Shown here: positions 1 through 11,564 of the stretch, one piece after another
Numbering within the stretch: position 1 is the stretch's first letter
Layout: every line of letters begins with the position of its first letter
Assembly (NCBI RefSeq): GCF_902158555.1
Contig: NZ_CABGGS010000046.1
Coordinates: forward strand, 62,001-126,000
Length of the DNA: 64,000 bases
Direction: 5' to 3'
Origin: Klebsiella spallanzanii
GTDB taxonomy: Bacteria > Pseudomonadota > Gammaproteobacteria > Enterobacterales > Enterobacteriaceae
The notes under the pieces: generated by a model
The model's input: only the letters and a program-made list of their open reading frames with translations
Database searches by the model: none
Told to the model about the DNA's origin: nothing
Position numbers and translations under genes: made by a program

Positions 1-603
1 CTTGTTCAGGCACAGGCGGGCTATGGTCGCTTCCTGCAATTGCTGCGCGAACGGGCTGAGCCAGAAGCGCTGATTGCCGCCTTTGGCGAGTTCCAGTTGC
101 TGTGCGCGCTGCGCGATGGCCCCTATGGCGTTAGCGGGGTGAACGAACAGCTTGAGCAGGTGTTAAATCGTAAGCGGGTGATTGCTTTACCACGTCATTC
201 TCGTTGGTATGAAGGACGTCCGGTGATGATCTCCCGCAATGACAGCGCGCTAGGGCTGTTTAATGGTGATATCGGTATTGCGCTGGAAAGAGGCGATGGC
301 CTTCGCGTCTGGTTCCCGATGCCCGATGGCAGCGTCAAGTCTGTACAGCCAAGCCGCCTGCCGGAACACGATACCGCATGGGCGATGACGGTGCATAAAT
401 CGCAGGGCTCGGAATTCGATCATGCTGCGCTGATCCTCCCTTCGCGCAGCGTGCCGCTGGTGACTCGCGAGCTGGTTTATACCGCGATAACCCGTGCGAA
501 GCAGCAGTTGTCGATCTATGCCGATGAGCAGGTGTTGGCCCAGTCGGTTGTCGCGCGTACCGAGCGACGTAGCGGTCTGGCGGATATTTTTGCCGCTCAG
601 TGA
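1..603 (+). CDS. recD: RecBCD exonuclease V alpha subunit, 3' part
   Basis: C-terminal 200 residues of RecD, the 5'-3' helicase subunit of the RecBCD recombination and repair enzyme; the gene is open at the left edge of the window and its start lies outside. The visible part carries the late helicase motifs: [12 protein letters not shown] (motif V type, about codons 129-140 of the fragment) and [11 protein letters not shown] (motif VI type, about codons 160-170), ending in TGA at 601-603. The gene order recD, argA, amiC is that of E. coli, which supports the call. Two small genes lie between recD and argA here, on the opposite strand. Confidence 0.95.
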   Translation, partial: LVQAQAGYGRFLQLLRERAEPEALIAAFGEFQLLCALRDGPYGVSGVNEQLEQVLNRKRVIALPRHSRWYEGRPVMISRNDSALGLFNGDIGIALERGDGLRVWFPMPDGSVKSVQPSRLPEHDTAWAMTVHKSQGSEFDHAALILPSRSVPLVTRELVYTAITRAKQQLSIYADEQVLAQSVVARTERRSGLADIFAAQ

Positions 604-633
604 AACCTGACCTGCCGGGCTCAGTACCCGGCG

Positions 634-945
634 CTAATAGGGGGCAACTAAAGGCATAACCCACAGCAGGGATATGGAATTCATGGCGAAGAAATACTTC
701 GCCGAACCCTTTGGAAGGGGAGGGTTTGAGACGTTGACTACCACGATAACAATGGAAGAAATCACCAGGTTAATGACGGATAGCATCATGAAAACAAAGA
801 AAATAAACAGCCCAGCGCCATAGGCGCTGCCAGAAGCGCCTCCGCTCCCGATCATCATCAGCAGAACAAGTAGCCAGGGATAAAGTGAAATGACGGTGAC
901 GATTAATTTTATATTTCTTACAAACCAGTTTGCTGATTGCTTCAT
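634..945 (-). CDS. Small membrane protein, unknown function (paralogue of next gene)
   Basis: A 103-residue protein with about three hydrophobic segments (roughly residues 13-33, 42-70 and 88-101), so probably an inner-membrane protein. I do not recognise the family. It is clearly related to the neighbour at 988-1302: both have SLYPW near residue 20, and both end with a KG-(S/T)-A segment followed by NSISLLW. The pair looks like a tandem duplication. It is inserted between recD and argA, which are adjacent in E. coli, and its DNA looks more A+T-rich than the flanks. The ORF ends 30 bp from the recD stop, convergent with it. Confidence 0.6.
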   Translation of the reverse strand: MKQSANWFVRNIKLIVTVISLYPWLLVLLMMIGSGGASGSAYGAGLFIFFVFMMLSVINLVISSIVIVVVNVSNPPLPKGSAKYFFAMNSISLLWVMPLVAPY

Positions 946-987
946 AATGAATTCACATCCTTTGTGTTTTGTATTGATATCAAAAGG

Positions 988-1302
988 TCAGAGATTGAAT
1001 ATGGGTAAAATCATCCATAATAAAGAAATAGAGTTTATTGCCCAGAAATAACCAGCGGTCCCTTTTTCATTTGTTGCGATAAATGCATTTATCAGAATGA
1101 TAAAGATAATTGAAATGATAAAATTTATAAATGACAGCCCAGCCAGCGTCAGGGCAACCGTAGCTCCTGCGCTAAAAAATCCTCCCGCAGGCTTATCTCT
1201 GATATCGAGAAAGACCGATAGCATGAGTATCCAGGGATATAAAGAGAGTATTAAGGTAATTTTTCGTCTGTAGCGGGAAAACCCGTTTTCAGAGGGATTC
1301 AT
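988..1302 (-). CDS. Small membrane protein, unknown function (paralogue of previous gene)
   Basis: A 104-residue hydrophobic protein with about three predicted membrane segments (roughly residues 14-32, 43-72 and 87-102) and a short basic N-terminus. It shares SLYPWI, the KGTAGYF segment and NSISLLW at the C-terminus with the gene at 634-945, 42 bp downstream in the same direction. The two are probably co-transcribed tandem paralogues. No function can be assigned. The A+T-rich composition contrasts with recD and argA and suggests a later insertion into the recD-argA interval. Confidence 0.6.
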   Translation of the reverse strand: MNPSENGFSRYRRKITLILSLYPWILMLSVFLDIRDKPAGGFFSAGATVALTLAGLSFINFIISIIFIILINAFIATNEKGTAGYFWAINSISLLWMILPIFNL

Positions 1303-1452
1303 TAATGGCGCTCTCCGTACTTATATTTTTAATTCCGTTATGCCTAAATATAAGTGAGGCTAGCCTTCAGGGGAAGTGATTAAAAATAAGTGGGGGTATT
1401 GAGCGCGGGATAATATTCCCCGGTCACGCAGGCGCTTCCGGGGATAAATTTA

Positions 1453-2784
1453 TCAGGCCAGGTCTGCCATCAACACTTTGGAGCGACGCTGATAGTTATA
1501 CATCTCTTTTTTGCTCTCCGGTAGCAGGTCGACATCCACCGGGGTAAAGCCGCGCTCCTGGAACCAGTGAATGCTGCGGGTCGTCAGTACAAACAGTTTG
1601 CTCAGGCCCATTTGTCTCGCCTGAGCCGCAATGCGCTCGAGCAGCACTTCACCGCGTGATGAGCTACGATAATCCGGATGCACCGCTACGCAGGCCATTT
1701 CACCAATCTTCTCTTCCGGGAACGGATAGAGCGCGGCGCAGGCGATGGTGGTGTTATCGCGCTGAATAATGGTGAACTTGTCGATTTCCATCTCCAGCTG
1801 TTCGCGTGAACGACGCACCAGAATACCCTGCTGTTCGAGCGGGCTTATCAGCTCAAGGATCCCACCGATATCGTTGATGGTAGCGCGACGGATCTGCTCG
1901 GCGCTCTCCATCACAATTTGGGTACCGATACCGTCTCGAGAGAACAGCTCCTGCAGCAGGGTGCCGTTTTCCTGATAGCTGATCAAATGACAGCGACGTA
2001 CGCCGCTGCGGCAGGCTTTTACCGCACCGCGCAGGAAGCGAACCGTACCGGAGCTGTAGTCTTCATCCGCTTCCATCTCCTCCACTCGCGCCTGGGCTTC
2101 GTTGGGGAACAGTTCGGAGACGATATCGCCATTCTGGTTGAAGACCCCTTGCGACGAGCAGAAGCCGATCATCTTCTCGGCTTTGAGCTTAATCGCCAGC
2201 TGGGTGGCAATCTCTTCGGAGGTCAGGTTAAAGCTTTCGCCGGTGACCGACACCGCAACCGGGCCCATCAGCACAATCGCACCGTTATCCAGCTGGCGGT
2301 GAATGGCTTCTTCATCAATGCGTCGAATACGCCCGCTGTGGCAGTAATCTACGCCGTCATCAACCCCTAGCGGCTGCGCGATCAGGAAGTTGCCGCTGAC
2401 CACGTTGATGTGGGCACCCTGCAACGGCGTGTTGTTGAGGCTCATTGACAGGCGAGCCGTAATTTCCAGCTGCAGCATACCCGCAGCCTGCTTAACCAGT
2501 TCGAGAGTTTTGGCGTCAGTCACTCGGGTTTGTTTGTGATAAACCGGCTCGTGGTGATGTTCCGCCAGATTGGCGTCAATCTGCGGGCGCGCGCCATAGA
2601 CGACGACCAGGCGAATGCCCAGGCTGTGAAGCAAACCTATATCATTGACAATACTTGAGAAATTATCATGCTCGATGGCTTCTCCGCCCAGCATGATGAC
2701 AAACGTTTTACCCCGATGGGCGTTAATATAGGGAACAGAATGGCGGAATCCCTCTACCAGTTCGGTGCGACGTTCCTTCACCAT
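1453..2784 (-). CDS. argA: Amino-acid N-acetyltransferase (N-acetylglutamate synthase)
   Basis: Catalyses acetyl-CoA plus L-glutamate to N-acetylglutamate, the first step of arginine biosynthesis, in the cytoplasm. The 443-residue protein has the family's normal length: an N-terminal amino-acid-kinase-like domain that binds arginine (about residues 25-280) and a C-terminal GNAT acetyltransferase domain (about 295-435, with the acetyl-CoA loop around [11 protein letters not shown]). The start codon at 2784 lies just downstream of two ARG boxes at 2796-2834, so repression by ArgR with arginine is expected, together with feedback inhibition typical of the family. It is divergent from amiC, as in E. 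coli. Confidence 0.97.
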   Translation of the reverse strand: MVKERRTELVEGFRHSVPYINAHRGKTFVIMLGGEAIEHDNFSSIVNDIGLLHSLGIRLVVVYGARPQIDANLAEHHHEPVYHKQTRVTDAKTLELVKQAAGMLQLEITARLSMSLNNTPLQGAHINVVSGNFLIAQPLGVDDGVDYCHSGRIRRIDEEAIHRQLDNGAIVLMGPVAVSVTGESFNLTSEEIATQLAIKLKAEKMIGFCSSQGVFNQNGDIVSELFPNEAQARVEEMEADEDYSSGTVRFLRGAVKACRSGVRRCHLISYQENGTLLQELFSRDGIGTQIVMESAEQIRRATINDIGGILELISPLEQQGILVRRSREQLEMEIDKFTIIQRDNTTIACAALYPFPEEKIGEMACVAVHPDYRSSSRGEVLLERIAAQARQMGLSKLFVLTTRSIHWFQERGFTPVDVDLLPESKKEMYNYQRRSKVLMADLA

Positions 2785-2795
2785 GACACAACCTC

Positions 2796-2834
2796 AATGC
2801 ATGATTATTCGTAATTACTGTATTTTTATTCTGT
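2796..2834 (-). promoter_or_regulatory. Two ARG boxes (ArgR operator) of argA
   Basis: Two 18-bp imperfect palindromes, 2796-2813 and 2817-2834, separated by 3 bp. Against the ARG-box consensus WNTGAATWWWWATTCANW they have about three and two mismatches. Tandem boxes 3 bp apart are the standard ArgR hexamer operator. They lie 12-50 bp upstream of the argA start, where they would cover the promoter. Confidence 0.75.
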
Positions 2835-3011
2835 TTCGTCGGCAAACGCAAGCCCCAATTTGCCGGTGAGCCGAGAAAGCAGTGTGAGCTAAATCAGGGT
2901 GTCAAAGATTGTTTACCCTTTTATAGATGACAGGTTATACGCCTTTCGTTAAAGTTTCTGGTCAATCTGTTTGTTTTAAATACGAATGCGTTTTTATTGC
3001 TTGGGAGTGGC

Positions 3012-4265
3012 ATGTCGGGATACAAGTCAGGATTAAGCCGCCGCCGTTTTTTACAAGGGGCGGGCGCCATGTGGTTAATGAGTGTGAGTCCGGTTGGGCT
3101 GGCGGCTGCGGCGCAGGTGGTTGCCGTACGCGTCTGGCCATCGTCGACCTACACGCGCGTCACCGTGGAGTCCAACCATATCCTGAAATATCGGCAGTTT
3201 GCGCTCAGCAATCCCGAACGACTGGTTGTTGATCTGGAAGGGGTTAACCTCAATTCCGTGCTCAAAGGCATGGGAAGCCAGATTCGTGGCGACGATCCTT
3301 ATATTCAATCCGCCCGCGTGGGTCAGTTCGATCCGCAGACCGTGCGTATGGTGTTCGAGTTAAAACAGAATGTGAAACCGCAGCTGTTTGCTCTTGCCCC
3401 GGTTGCTGGTTTTAAAGAGCGTCTGGTCATGGATCTCTACCCCTCCAACGCCACCGATGTGCAGGATCCGCTGCTGGCGCTGCTGGAAGATTACAATAAA
3501 GGCGATCTGCAGCGGCAGGTACCGCCTGCGGAGAGCGGGCCGAAACCGGGTAAAGCCGGGCGCGATCGGCCAATTGTTATCATGCTCGATCCCGGCCATG
3601 GCGGTGAAGACTCCGGCGCGGTGGGGAAATATCACACCCGCGAGAAAGACGTGGTGCTACAGATTGCCCGACGGCTGCGTGCGCTGATCGAGAAAGAGGG
3701 CAATATGAAGGTCTATATGACCCGCAACGAGGATGTCTTTATCCCGTTGAAGGTTCGCGTCGCCAAAGCGCAAAAGCAGCGCGCTGACCTGTTCGTTTCC
3801 ATTCACGCCGATGCATTTACCAGCCGTCAGCCCAGCGGCTCGTCGGTGTTTGCCCTGTCAACCAAAGGGGCCACCAGTACCGCAGCTAAATATCTGGCGC
3901 AGACCCAGAATGCCTCGGATCTGATTGGCGGCGTAAGCAAAAGCGGCGATCGCTACGTCGACCATACGATGTTTGACATGGTGCAGTCGCTTACCATCGC
4001 CGACAGCCTGAAATTCGGTAAGGCGGTGCTGGAAAAAATGGGTAATATTAATAACCTGCACAAGAACCGTGTTGAGCAGGCGGGCTTCGCGGTGCTGAAA
4101 GCGCCGGATATTCCATCGATTCTGGTGGAAACCGCGTTTATCAGTAACATCGAAGAAGAGCGTAAATTGAAAACGGCGAAATTCCAGCAGGAAGTTGCAG
4201 AGTCGATTCTGGCAGGGATAAAAGCCTACTTCGCCGACGGCGCGACGCTGGCAAGGCGAGGGTAA
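3012..4265 (+). CDS. amiC: N-acetylmuramoyl-L-alanine amidase AmiC
   Basis: Zinc amidase that cleaves the peptide from N-acetylmuramate in septal murein during daughter-cell separation, in the periplasm. I place the start at ATG 3012 (417 residues, as in E. coli) rather than the in-frame TTG at 2997. This start opens with a twin-arginine signal, SRRRFLQG (residues 9-16), followed by a hydrophobic stretch. Next are an AMIN domain that targets the septum (about 30-150) and an amidase_3 domain (about 190-410) with the metal-binding motifs [18 protein letters not shown] and ETAFISN. cobD starts only 17 bp after its stop and may be partly read from the same transcript. Confidence 0.96.
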   Translation: MSGYKSGLSRRRFLQGAGAMWLMSVSPVGLAAAAQVVAVRVWPSSTYTRVTVESNHILKYRQFALSNPERLVVDLEGVNLNSVLKGMGSQIRGDDPYIQSARVGQFDPQTVRMVFELKQNVKPQLFALAPVAGFKERLVMDLYPSNATDVQDPLLALLEDYNKGDLQRQVPPAESGPKPGKAGRDRPIVIMLDPGHGGEDSGAVGKYHTREKDVVLQIARRLRALIEKEGNMKVYMTRNEDVFIPLKVRVAKAQKQRADLFVSIHADAFTSRQPSGSSVFALSTKGATSTAAKYLAQTQNASDLIGGVSKSGDRYVDHTMFDMVQSLTIADSLKFGKAVLEKMGNINNLHKNRVEQAGFAVLKAPDIPSILVETAFISNIEEERKLKTAKFQQEVAESILAGIKAYFADGATLARRG

Positions 4266-4282
4266 CGCAACAGGAAAGGTAA

Positions 4283-5362
4283 ATGGCTCTACTGAAGAGC
4301 GCGCACGGCGGCAACATCCGCGAGGCCGCTGCGCTATTGGGTATCTCTGCGGAACAGCTATTGGATTTTAGCGCCAATATTAATCCGCTGGGGATGCCGG
4401 AAAGCTTAAAACGCGGCATCATTGACAATATGGCCTGTGCCGAGCGCTACCCTGACGTTGAGTACCAGCAACTGCATCTTGCGCTGGCGGAACACCACCG
4501 TATCCCTGCCTCATGGATCCTTGCCGGAAACGGCGAAACCGAAGCGATCTTTACGCTCGTCCAGGGTCTGAAGCCCCGTCAGGCGATGATCGTTACTCCC
4601 GGTTTCGCCGAGTATCGCCGCGCGCTGCAGTCGGTTGACTGCGAGGTACGGGAGTTTCTGCTGCGTGAGGAGGATGGCTGGCAGCTCACCGGGGCCATCC
4701 TCGACGCCCTGACGCCGGATCTGGACTGTTTATTCCTCTGTACGCCGAACAACCCTACCGGCCTGCTACCCGATAGCCGTCTTCTGGCGTTAATTGCTGA
4801 GCGTTGTAGGTTGCTGGAAATCTCGCTGATTCTTGATGAAGCGTTTATCGATTTTATTCCCGACGAGTCGGGGTTTATTCCGCTTCTGCGCGATAACCCG
4901 CACGTATGGGTGCTGCGTTCGCTCACTAAGTTTTATGCTATTCCCGGTCTGCGTCTGGGGTATCTGGTGAATAGTGATGAACGGGCGGTCGCGCGAATGC
5001 GCGAGCGTCAGATGCCGTGGTCGATTAACGCCTTTGCCGCGCTGGCGGGGGAGATTATTCTTCAGGATAGCGCTTATCAGCAGAAAACCTGGCGGTGGCT
5101 GGAGGAAGAGGGGAAGCGCTTTTACCATCAACTGCGCCATATTCCCGGCCTGACGGTCTATCCAGGTCAGGCAAACTATCTGTTTTTACGCTGCGACGTG
5201 CCGGACCTTGATCTGCAATACGCTATGCTGCAACAGCATATACTGATCCGCAACTGCGCCAACTATCCGGGGCTCGACGGGCGCTACTTCCGCGTTGCCA
5301 TTCGCAGCCAGCAGGAAAATACGCAGCTTCTGGCGGCTTTCAGGCAGGTATTTAGCGGGTAG
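4283..5362 (+). CDS. cobD: L-threonine-O-3-phosphate decarboxylase
   Basis: PLP enzyme that decarboxylates threonine phosphate to (R)-1-amino-2-propanol phosphate, the aminopropanol linker of the cobalamin nucleotide loop. The 359-residue protein is a class I aminotransferase fold. The PLP lysine is Lys216 in the motif [16 protein letters not shown], and TPNNPTG (154-160) and LDEAF (184-188) are PLP-site motifs. It converges on pduX, whose product makes its substrate, so two consecutive pathway steps end tail to tail. A ribosome-binding site (AGGAAAGG) lies just before the ATG. In Salmonella cobD lies elsewhere, beside cobC; no cobC is visible here. Confidence 0.95.
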   Translation: MALLKSAHGGNIREAAALLGISAEQLLDFSANINPLGMPESLKRGIIDNMACAERYPDVEYQQLHLALAEHHRIPASWILAGNGETEAIFTLVQGLKPRQAMIVTPGFAEYRRALQSVDCEVREFLLREEDGWQLTGAILDALTPDLDCLFLCTPNNPTGLLPDSRLLALIAERCRLLEISLILDEAFIDFIPDESGFIPLLRDNPHVWVLRSLTKFYAIPGLRLGYLVNSDERAVARMRERQMPWSINAFAALAGEIILQDSAYQQKTWRWLEEEGKRFYHQLRHIPGLTVYPGQANYLFLRCDVPDLDLQYAMLQQHILIRNCANYPGLDGRYFRVAIRSQQENTQLLAAFRQVFSG

Positions 5363-5383
5363 AAACTCTAAGATCTGTGGGTT

Positions 5384-5541
5384 TCCCGGTGGCGCTGCGC
5401 TGACCAGGCTACGGTTTTACAGTCGGTAGCCCGGGTAAGGCGTTTACGCCGCAATCCGGGGAATGTGCTCCCCGGCTACGATTTTACAGCCGTCTACGGA
5501 CAGGTAGCCCGGACAGGCGCGTCGAGCGCCACCTCCGGGAA
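5384..5541. repeat. REP/BIME cluster between convergent cobD and pduX
   Basis: Three REP-like palindromic units are recognisable: about 5384-5412, 5426-5462 and 5503-5541, the last two starting with GTAGCCCGG and closing with TCCGGG. They fill the gap between the two convergent genes. Such elements often act in transcript stabilisation or gyrase binding. No separate intrinsic terminator is evident here. Confidence 0.75.
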
Positions 5542-5566
5542 ATAGGGCAACAGGAGAGTGCTGGCG

Positions 5567-6433
5567 CTAGCGCAATTTGACGCCGCCCTGCACCATGCGC
5601 AGCAGGTGCTGCTCAGGCCAGGATTCGGTAAGCCGCTTCTCTTCCAGCCGCCGCTGCAAATACTCAATATTGTGACGTTCGCGGTCGAGCATCAGGCCGA
5701 CCACGCTGCCGCTGTGCGCCACGTTCAGGCCGTATAAATCGCACTCTTCTACCAGCGCCAACAGCGCATCAAATCCCGGTTTTGGCAGCAGGTGCTGGCT
5801 GGCGATGGCGCTGAGCGTCGCAGCCTCACCCATCCGTCGCGGATTATCCGTCTCACAGGCCTGTTGAATTTTTCCCCATGCCTGTTGCAGGGCGGCAGAA
5901 TGAGCGTGCAGTTTTTCAAGCCGGGGAAGACGGTGATAATCGGTGGTCAGTAGCGTTTCCGGGCTTTCAAGCACCAGCAGATCGAGTTTAGGCTGAGAAC
6001 AACAGGCAATTTGCGTTTCGGCGGTGTTGTGGTCAAACAATGTAAGCTGACGGAACAGGGTGCTGTCGGTGGGCTCCAGTGAAACACAAAGCTGGGCGAG
6101 GGTAGTTTCATCCAGCGGGTGACCAAGATGATGCGCGGTAGCTACCGCCGTTGCGGCGATATCCGCAGTGCTGCTGGCCATACCTTTGGCGACCGGAATG
6201 GTGGAGCAAATGTCGATACGAATCTCTTTGCTCAGCTCTGCCGGATAGCGCCAGTAGTTTAGCAACCTGTCGACCATTGCCCGTGAAAGCGGACGCTCAT
6301 CCGTGCGAGGTGAACCGTAGTCCACCTCGACGGTGCTGTACCAGTCAACGGGGCAGGAGACCAGCTTTTCGCTGCCGAGGATCCAGCCCTGGATGAGTTC
6401 GCCGCAGGAGGCGGGGCATTGCGCAACAGCCAC
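5567..6433 (-). CDS. pduX: L-threonine kinase
   Basis: GHMP-family kinase that phosphorylates L-threonine to L-threonine O-3-phosphate for de novo cobalamin synthesis (family knowledge from Salmonella PduX). The 288-residue protein starts at GTG 6433, preceded by AAAGGG. The GHMP phosphate-binding motif IPVAKGMASSTADIAATA lies at about residues 79-96. It is the last gene of the pdu operon, 92 bp after pduW, and converges on cobD, which uses its product. Salmonella PduX is listed as 300 residues from a start further upstream; the conserved part begins at the start chosen here. Confidence 0.94.
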   Translation of the reverse strand: MAVAQCPASCGELIQGWILGSEKLVSCPVDWYSTVEVDYGSPRTDERPLSRAMVDRLLNYWRYPAELSKEIRIDICSTIPVAKGMASSTADIAATAVATAHHLGHPLDETTLAQLCVSLEPTDSTLFRQLTLFDHNTAETQIACCSQPKLDLLVLESPETLLTTDYHRLPRLEKLHAHSAALQQAWGKIQQACETDNPRRMGEAATLSAIASQHLLPKPGFDALLALVEECDLYGLNVAHSGSVVGLMLDRERHNIEYLQRRLEEKRLTESWPEQHLLRMVQGGVKLR

Positions 6434-6525
6434 GTTTATTACCCTTTGCTCAGATTGCCAGGGCGCATAGTGTCATGCCGATCCCGCTATTTCCATGATT
6501 CACCGCAATTTGCCGGGCGGCGAAC

Positions 6526-8177
<1,652 letters not shown>

Positions 8178-8181
8178 TGGC

Positions 8182-8532
8182 TTACGTCCGGGTAATCGAA
8201 CAGGTGGTGAATTGCATCATCTCGCCCAGCGTGCGCGTCACCTGCTTGAGGGCATATTCCACAGCAGAAACGTCGCCGGTCAGCACCACCGCACCGGTAA
8301 AGCGATCGAGAAAACCAATTTCCACCGCGCCGGATTTAGTGGCGATATCGCAGGCGATAATCGACGCTTCGCTCGGCGTGATGGTAAGGATGCCAATGGC
8401 GGAAACCGCATCCGGCAGGCCCAGCTTCTTAAAGAGATCTTTCCCAGGATTAGCAATCAGGTGCGCGAGGGTGACCTGTTTCCCCGGCACGTATTCCTGA
8501 ATCATGCGATCCGTTGTCGGTTGTCTTTCCAT
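8182..8532 (-). CDS. pduU: Microcompartment shell protein PduU (BMC, circularly permuted)
   Basis: Shell protein of the EutS/PduU type: a single, circularly permuted BMC domain that forms hexamers with a small beta-barrel cap. I take ATG 8532 as start (116 residues, opening [20 protein letters not shown] as in Salmonella) rather than a longer in-frame option at 8556. The chosen ATG overlaps the pduT stop as TAATG, which indicates coupling, and a GGAGGG ribosome-binding site precedes it. Confidence 0.95.
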
Positions 8533-9086
8533 TATCCCTCCACCATCTGTCGCCACATGGCTTCATGCGGGCGCGGGATCACCGAACGGTAAACCAGCAG
8601 CCCTTTTTCGCCCGCACTTTCGCTGGCAACCGTCACGGCGTTATTGACGTCAGAAACGTCGCCCGCCACCACCATGTAGCACTTACCGCCGATGCCGAAG
8701 GCCATATGCACTCTTACCAGGGTGACGTTTGAGGCTTTCACCGCCCGGTCCGCGGCGCTGATACAGGCCGCCACGCTCCAGGTTTCGACGATGCCGACCG
8801 CCTGGCGTTTTTCGACGCTGTTCAGGCCGCTCATAGCCGGGAGAATGCTGGGATGGATGTTCGCCAGCACCATGCTGTCGACGAGCATCTCGCCGGCCAG
8901 CGACGTGCCGGTTTCAATGGCCTGCTGGAGCGCGCCGATATCGCCGCCCAGCATCAGTAAAAACTTACCTGGGCAGATGGTCTTGCTGACCAGTAGATCG
9001 ACGTTGGCGCTTTTCAGCATTGCATCACCAAGCTCCATGCCTTTGGCGATGCTGGTGAGTTCTAAAATTCCTATAGCCTGAGACAT
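8532..9086 (-). CDS. pduT: Microcompartment shell protein PduT (tandem BMC, Fe-S)
   Basis: A trimeric shell protein of 184 residues with two tandem BMC domains (about 3-85 and 95-180). Cys38, in SKTICPGK, is the residue that holds a [4Fe-4S] cluster in the trimer pore in Salmonella PduT. The cluster is thought to pass electrons between cytosol and lumen, perhaps to PduS, which is encoded just upstream with a 2-bp gap. The start at 9086 is chosen over a GTG at 9197 because the extra 37 residues would lie inside pduS and look like frame-shadow sequence. Confidence 0.95.
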   Translation of the reverse strand: MSQAIGILELTSIAKGMELGDAMLKSANVDLLVSKTICPGKFLLMLGGDIGALQQAIETGTSLAGEMLVDSMVLANIHPSILPAMSGLNSVEKRQAVGIVETWSVAACISAADRAVKASNVTLVRVHMAFGIGGKCYMVVAGDVSDVNNAVTVASESAGEKGLLVYRSVIPRPHEAMWRQMVEG

Positions 9087-9088
9087 GG

Positions 9089-10444
9089 TTAACCTCTTAC
9101 AACCGTGATGGCCTGTTCGCTGATGGCCGAAACAATGCCGTCGATGCTGGCGTGAACGGGTGCGCCGAGCGCGCCAGGCGGGACATCGGCAACGCACTGT
9201 CCGCGCGTCACGCGCTCGCCGACGGCAACAGTCGGTACTGCGCTGGCACCAATATGCTGGCGCAGCTGCAAAGTGACTTTTTCTACTGACGGTTCTTCTT
9301 CAACCAGCGGCGCTTCCTGGTACCAGGGGCTTAGTCCCAGTTTGGCGATCAGCCGCTTCACCGGCACCAGGCGATATTTCGCCATTTCGTCGGCTGGATT
9401 CAGTGGCCCTTCGTAGCGCTGATTTTGCGCCCGCAGCTCGCGTTTTAACATGCGGTTGATGCGCATCGGCGAGATCCCCACCGGGCAGGCCACGCTTTCA
9501 CAAACGTTGCATTCCGAGCAGGTAAGGGCGCTCAGCAGCAGCTGCGGCGTGGCCGCCTGATGAAAGTTCACCGCCCGCACCAGCAGGTGCGGAGAGAGTT
9601 CGTGGCCGATCAGGTGTCGCGGACAGAGATCGGTACACAGTCGGCACTGTTCGCAGACGGTGCGCGCGACGGAAAGCACCGTGCGCTCGTCCTGCATTCT
9701 CCGCTGGATAAGCGGATGGCTTTTGGGGAGCACCAGCAGGCCGCCGGTAGTTTTCGTCACCGGATTATCAAGAGAGGTAATCAGGCCCCCCATCATCGGG
9801 CCGCCGTTAATAAAACCAGGGTCGTCGACCGTTGCGCCGCCCGCCAGCGCCAGCACTTCATGCAGTGACATGCCGATAGGAACGGTAACGGTCAACGGTC
9901 TGGCGACCGCGCCGTTCACGGTCAACGTGCGACGAGTGACCGGAAACTGCTGCTCGACCGCCCGGGCAATATTCAGCACCGTTTGCACGTTATTGACGAC
10001 CACGCCGACGCTGGCCGGTAGCGCAGCCGGGGCGACCCGGCGGCCGGTTGCCATCCAGATAGTCAGCACCTCATCGCCCGCAGGATAAACATCCGGCAGG
10101 ATATGCAGGCGGATACCGGCTGGCAGCTGCGGGGTGAGCGCGTCGATGGCCCGGCGGTATTTTTCTTTCAGGGCTATCACCCCTTCGCGCGCGCCGGTTG
10201 CCGTCATCGCGTACTGCACGCCGCGGACAAGACGCGCGGCCTGCTGCCACATCAGTTGCTGGTCAACTTTGAGCATCGGTTCACACTCGGCGGCGTTCAC
10301 CAGAAAAATCTCTACCTGCGCCTGTAGTTTGACGTGAGCGGGAAAACCTGCGCCGCCCGCACCCACAACGCCCGCTGCGCGAACGCGCTCGCGAATTTCA
10401 TCAGCGCTATGAGACATTTCAACGGCGTTGACGGCGGTACTCAT
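9089..10444 (-). CDS. pduS: Cobalamin reductase PduS (RnfC-like Fe-S flavoprotein)
   Basis: Reduces cobalamin inside the microcompartment so that PduO can adenosylate it, keeping the diol dehydratase supplied with cofactor. The 451-residue protein resembles RnfC/NuoF. A glycine-rich NADH/FMN segment ([10 protein letters not shown], residues 26-35) is followed by a SLBB-type region (about 170-220) and two [4Fe-4S] motifs: Cys264/267/270/274 and Cys309/312/315/320. It overlaps the end of pduQ by 4 bp. Confidence 0.95.
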   Translation of the reverse strand: MSTAVNAVEMSHSADEIRERVRAAGVVGAGGAGFPAHVKLQAQVEIFLVNAAECEPMLKVDQQLMWQQAARLVRGVQYAMTATGAREGVIALKEKYRRAIDALTPQLPAGIRLHILPDVYPAGDEVLTIWMATGRRVAPAALPASVGVVVNNVQTVLNIARAVEQQFPVTRRTLTVNGAVARPLTVTVPIGMSLHEVLALAGGATVDDPGFINGGPMMGGLITSLDNPVTKTTGGLLVLPKSHPLIQRRMQDERTVLSVARTVCEQCRLCTDLCPRHLIGHELSPHLLVRAVNFHQAATPQLLLSALTCSECNVCESVACPVGISPMRINRMLKRELRAQNQRYEGPLNPADEMAKYRLVPVKRLIAKLGLSPWYQEAPLVEEEPSVEKVTLQLRQHIGASAVPTVAVGERVTRGQCVADVPPGALGAPVHASIDGIVSAISEQAITVVRG

Positions 10445-11553
10445 AGCAGTTCCTCCAGCAGTTCACGAATTTCCTCGGCGCTGGCCGGGCGCGGGTTAGT
10501 GCGCAGCGTAACGTCAGCCAGCGCAGCCTGCACCATCGCTGGAATGCGTGCGGAAAAGTCGGATCTTCCTTCTTTAAGCGCAACGGCCAGTGAGGGAAGG
10601 GCGCAGCGTTGCTTAAGCAGTTCGATTTGCTGAATCAGCGCATTGATCGCCGCAACGTCATTGGCTTCTGCCGGGCAAAAACCGCAGGCTTTGGCCATTC
10701 GCGCGTAGCGTTTGGCGGCGCGCGGGTCACCCGCGTTAAAGCGGATCACCGTCGTGAGCAGCAGCGCATTGGCCAGCCCGTGCGGCAGATGAAACTGTCC
10801 GCCAAGCTGGTGGGCTATCGCGTGGTTAAGACCCAGTCCCGCCTGGCTGAATGCCATCCCCGCCAGCGTTGAAGCATTGTGCATTTTCCCGCGCGTCGCT
10901 ACGCAGTCGCCTTTTTCCACCGCCGTGGGCAGATACTGGAACACCAGTTTGGCGGCTTTTTCCGCCAGCGCGTCGGTAAAATCGCTGGCGTGCGGTGACA
11001 CCCAGGCCTCCAGGGCGTGGGTCAGCACGTCCATACCGGTGTTGGCGGTAATCTGCGGCGGAACGCTGACCACCAGCTCCGGGTCAAGGATCGCCATATC
11101 CGGATACAGCGCATTGTTGAACAGCGGGTACTTGATGCCTTTATCCGGGTCGCTAATTACGCAGGCGCTGGTGACTTCCGAACCGGTGCCGCTGGTGGTC
11201 GGGATCGCCACGCAGGTTTCGATGTTGATCCCGCTCTGCTGGCTAAACCAGACAATCGCTTTCGCCGCGTCCATTGCCGAGCCGCCGCCAAAACCGATCA
11301 CCACCTGCGGTTGCAGAGCCTGCATTTGCGCAATGCCCTGAACCACTGTGTGGATGGTGGGGTCCGGCGTTATCTCGCTAAAGACGCTGATGCGGTTATC
11401 TGCGGGCAGCGCGTTACGCAGGGTATCCAGCAGCGGAGAGCGCGCCAGAAAACCATCGCAGATTATCCAGATGTGCTTATTGGTAAAGCGCTTGAGCACC
11501 GCCAGGCTGCCCTGACCGCTGTACAACCGCGTTTGTAGTGAGAAGGTATTCAT
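10441..11553 (-). CDS. pduQ: 1-Propanol dehydrogenase PduQ (iron-type ADH)
   Basis: Iron-dependent group III alcohol dehydrogenase that reduces propionaldehyde to 1-propanol and regenerates NAD+ within the microcompartment. The 370-residue protein has GGGSAMDAAK in the nucleotide-binding domain and the metal-site region DVLTHALEAWVS followed by a His-rich stretch, NHAIAHQLGGQFHLPHG. It lies 11 bp after pduP, the enzyme that generates the NADH it consumes. As a family relative of FucO it is a candidate for side activity on lactaldehyde, but nothing in the sequence shows that. Confidence 0.95.
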   Translation of the reverse strand: MNTFSLQTRLYSGQGSLAVLKRFTNKHIWIICDGFLARSPLLDTLRNALPADNRISVFSEITPDPTIHTVVQGIAQMQALQPQVVIGFGGGSAMDAAKAIVWFSQQSGINIETCVAIPTTSGTGSEVTSACVISDPDKGIKYPLFNNALYPDMAILDPELVVSVPPQITANTGMDVLTHALEAWVSPHASDFTDALAEKAAKLVFQYLPTAVEKGDCVATRGKMHNASTLAGMAFSQAGLGLNHAIAHQLGGQFHLPHGLANALLLTTVIRFNAGDPRAAKRYARMAKACGFCPAEANDVAAINALIQQIELLKQRCALPSLAVALKEGRSDFSARIPAMVQAALADVTLRTNPRPASAEEIRELLEELL

Positions 11554-11564
11554 CGCGACCTCGG

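Noticed and set aside
4240-4300. Attachment site or copy of the tRNA-Met 3' end at the amiC edge of the block
   Set aside because: The bases after amiC do not match the tRNA 3' end, and no integrase gene lies in the block.
10441-11553. pduQ as the missing fucO
   Set aside because: Both are iron-type alcohol dehydrogenases, but length, position between pduP and pduS and sequence fit PduQ; any lactaldehyde activity would be speculation.
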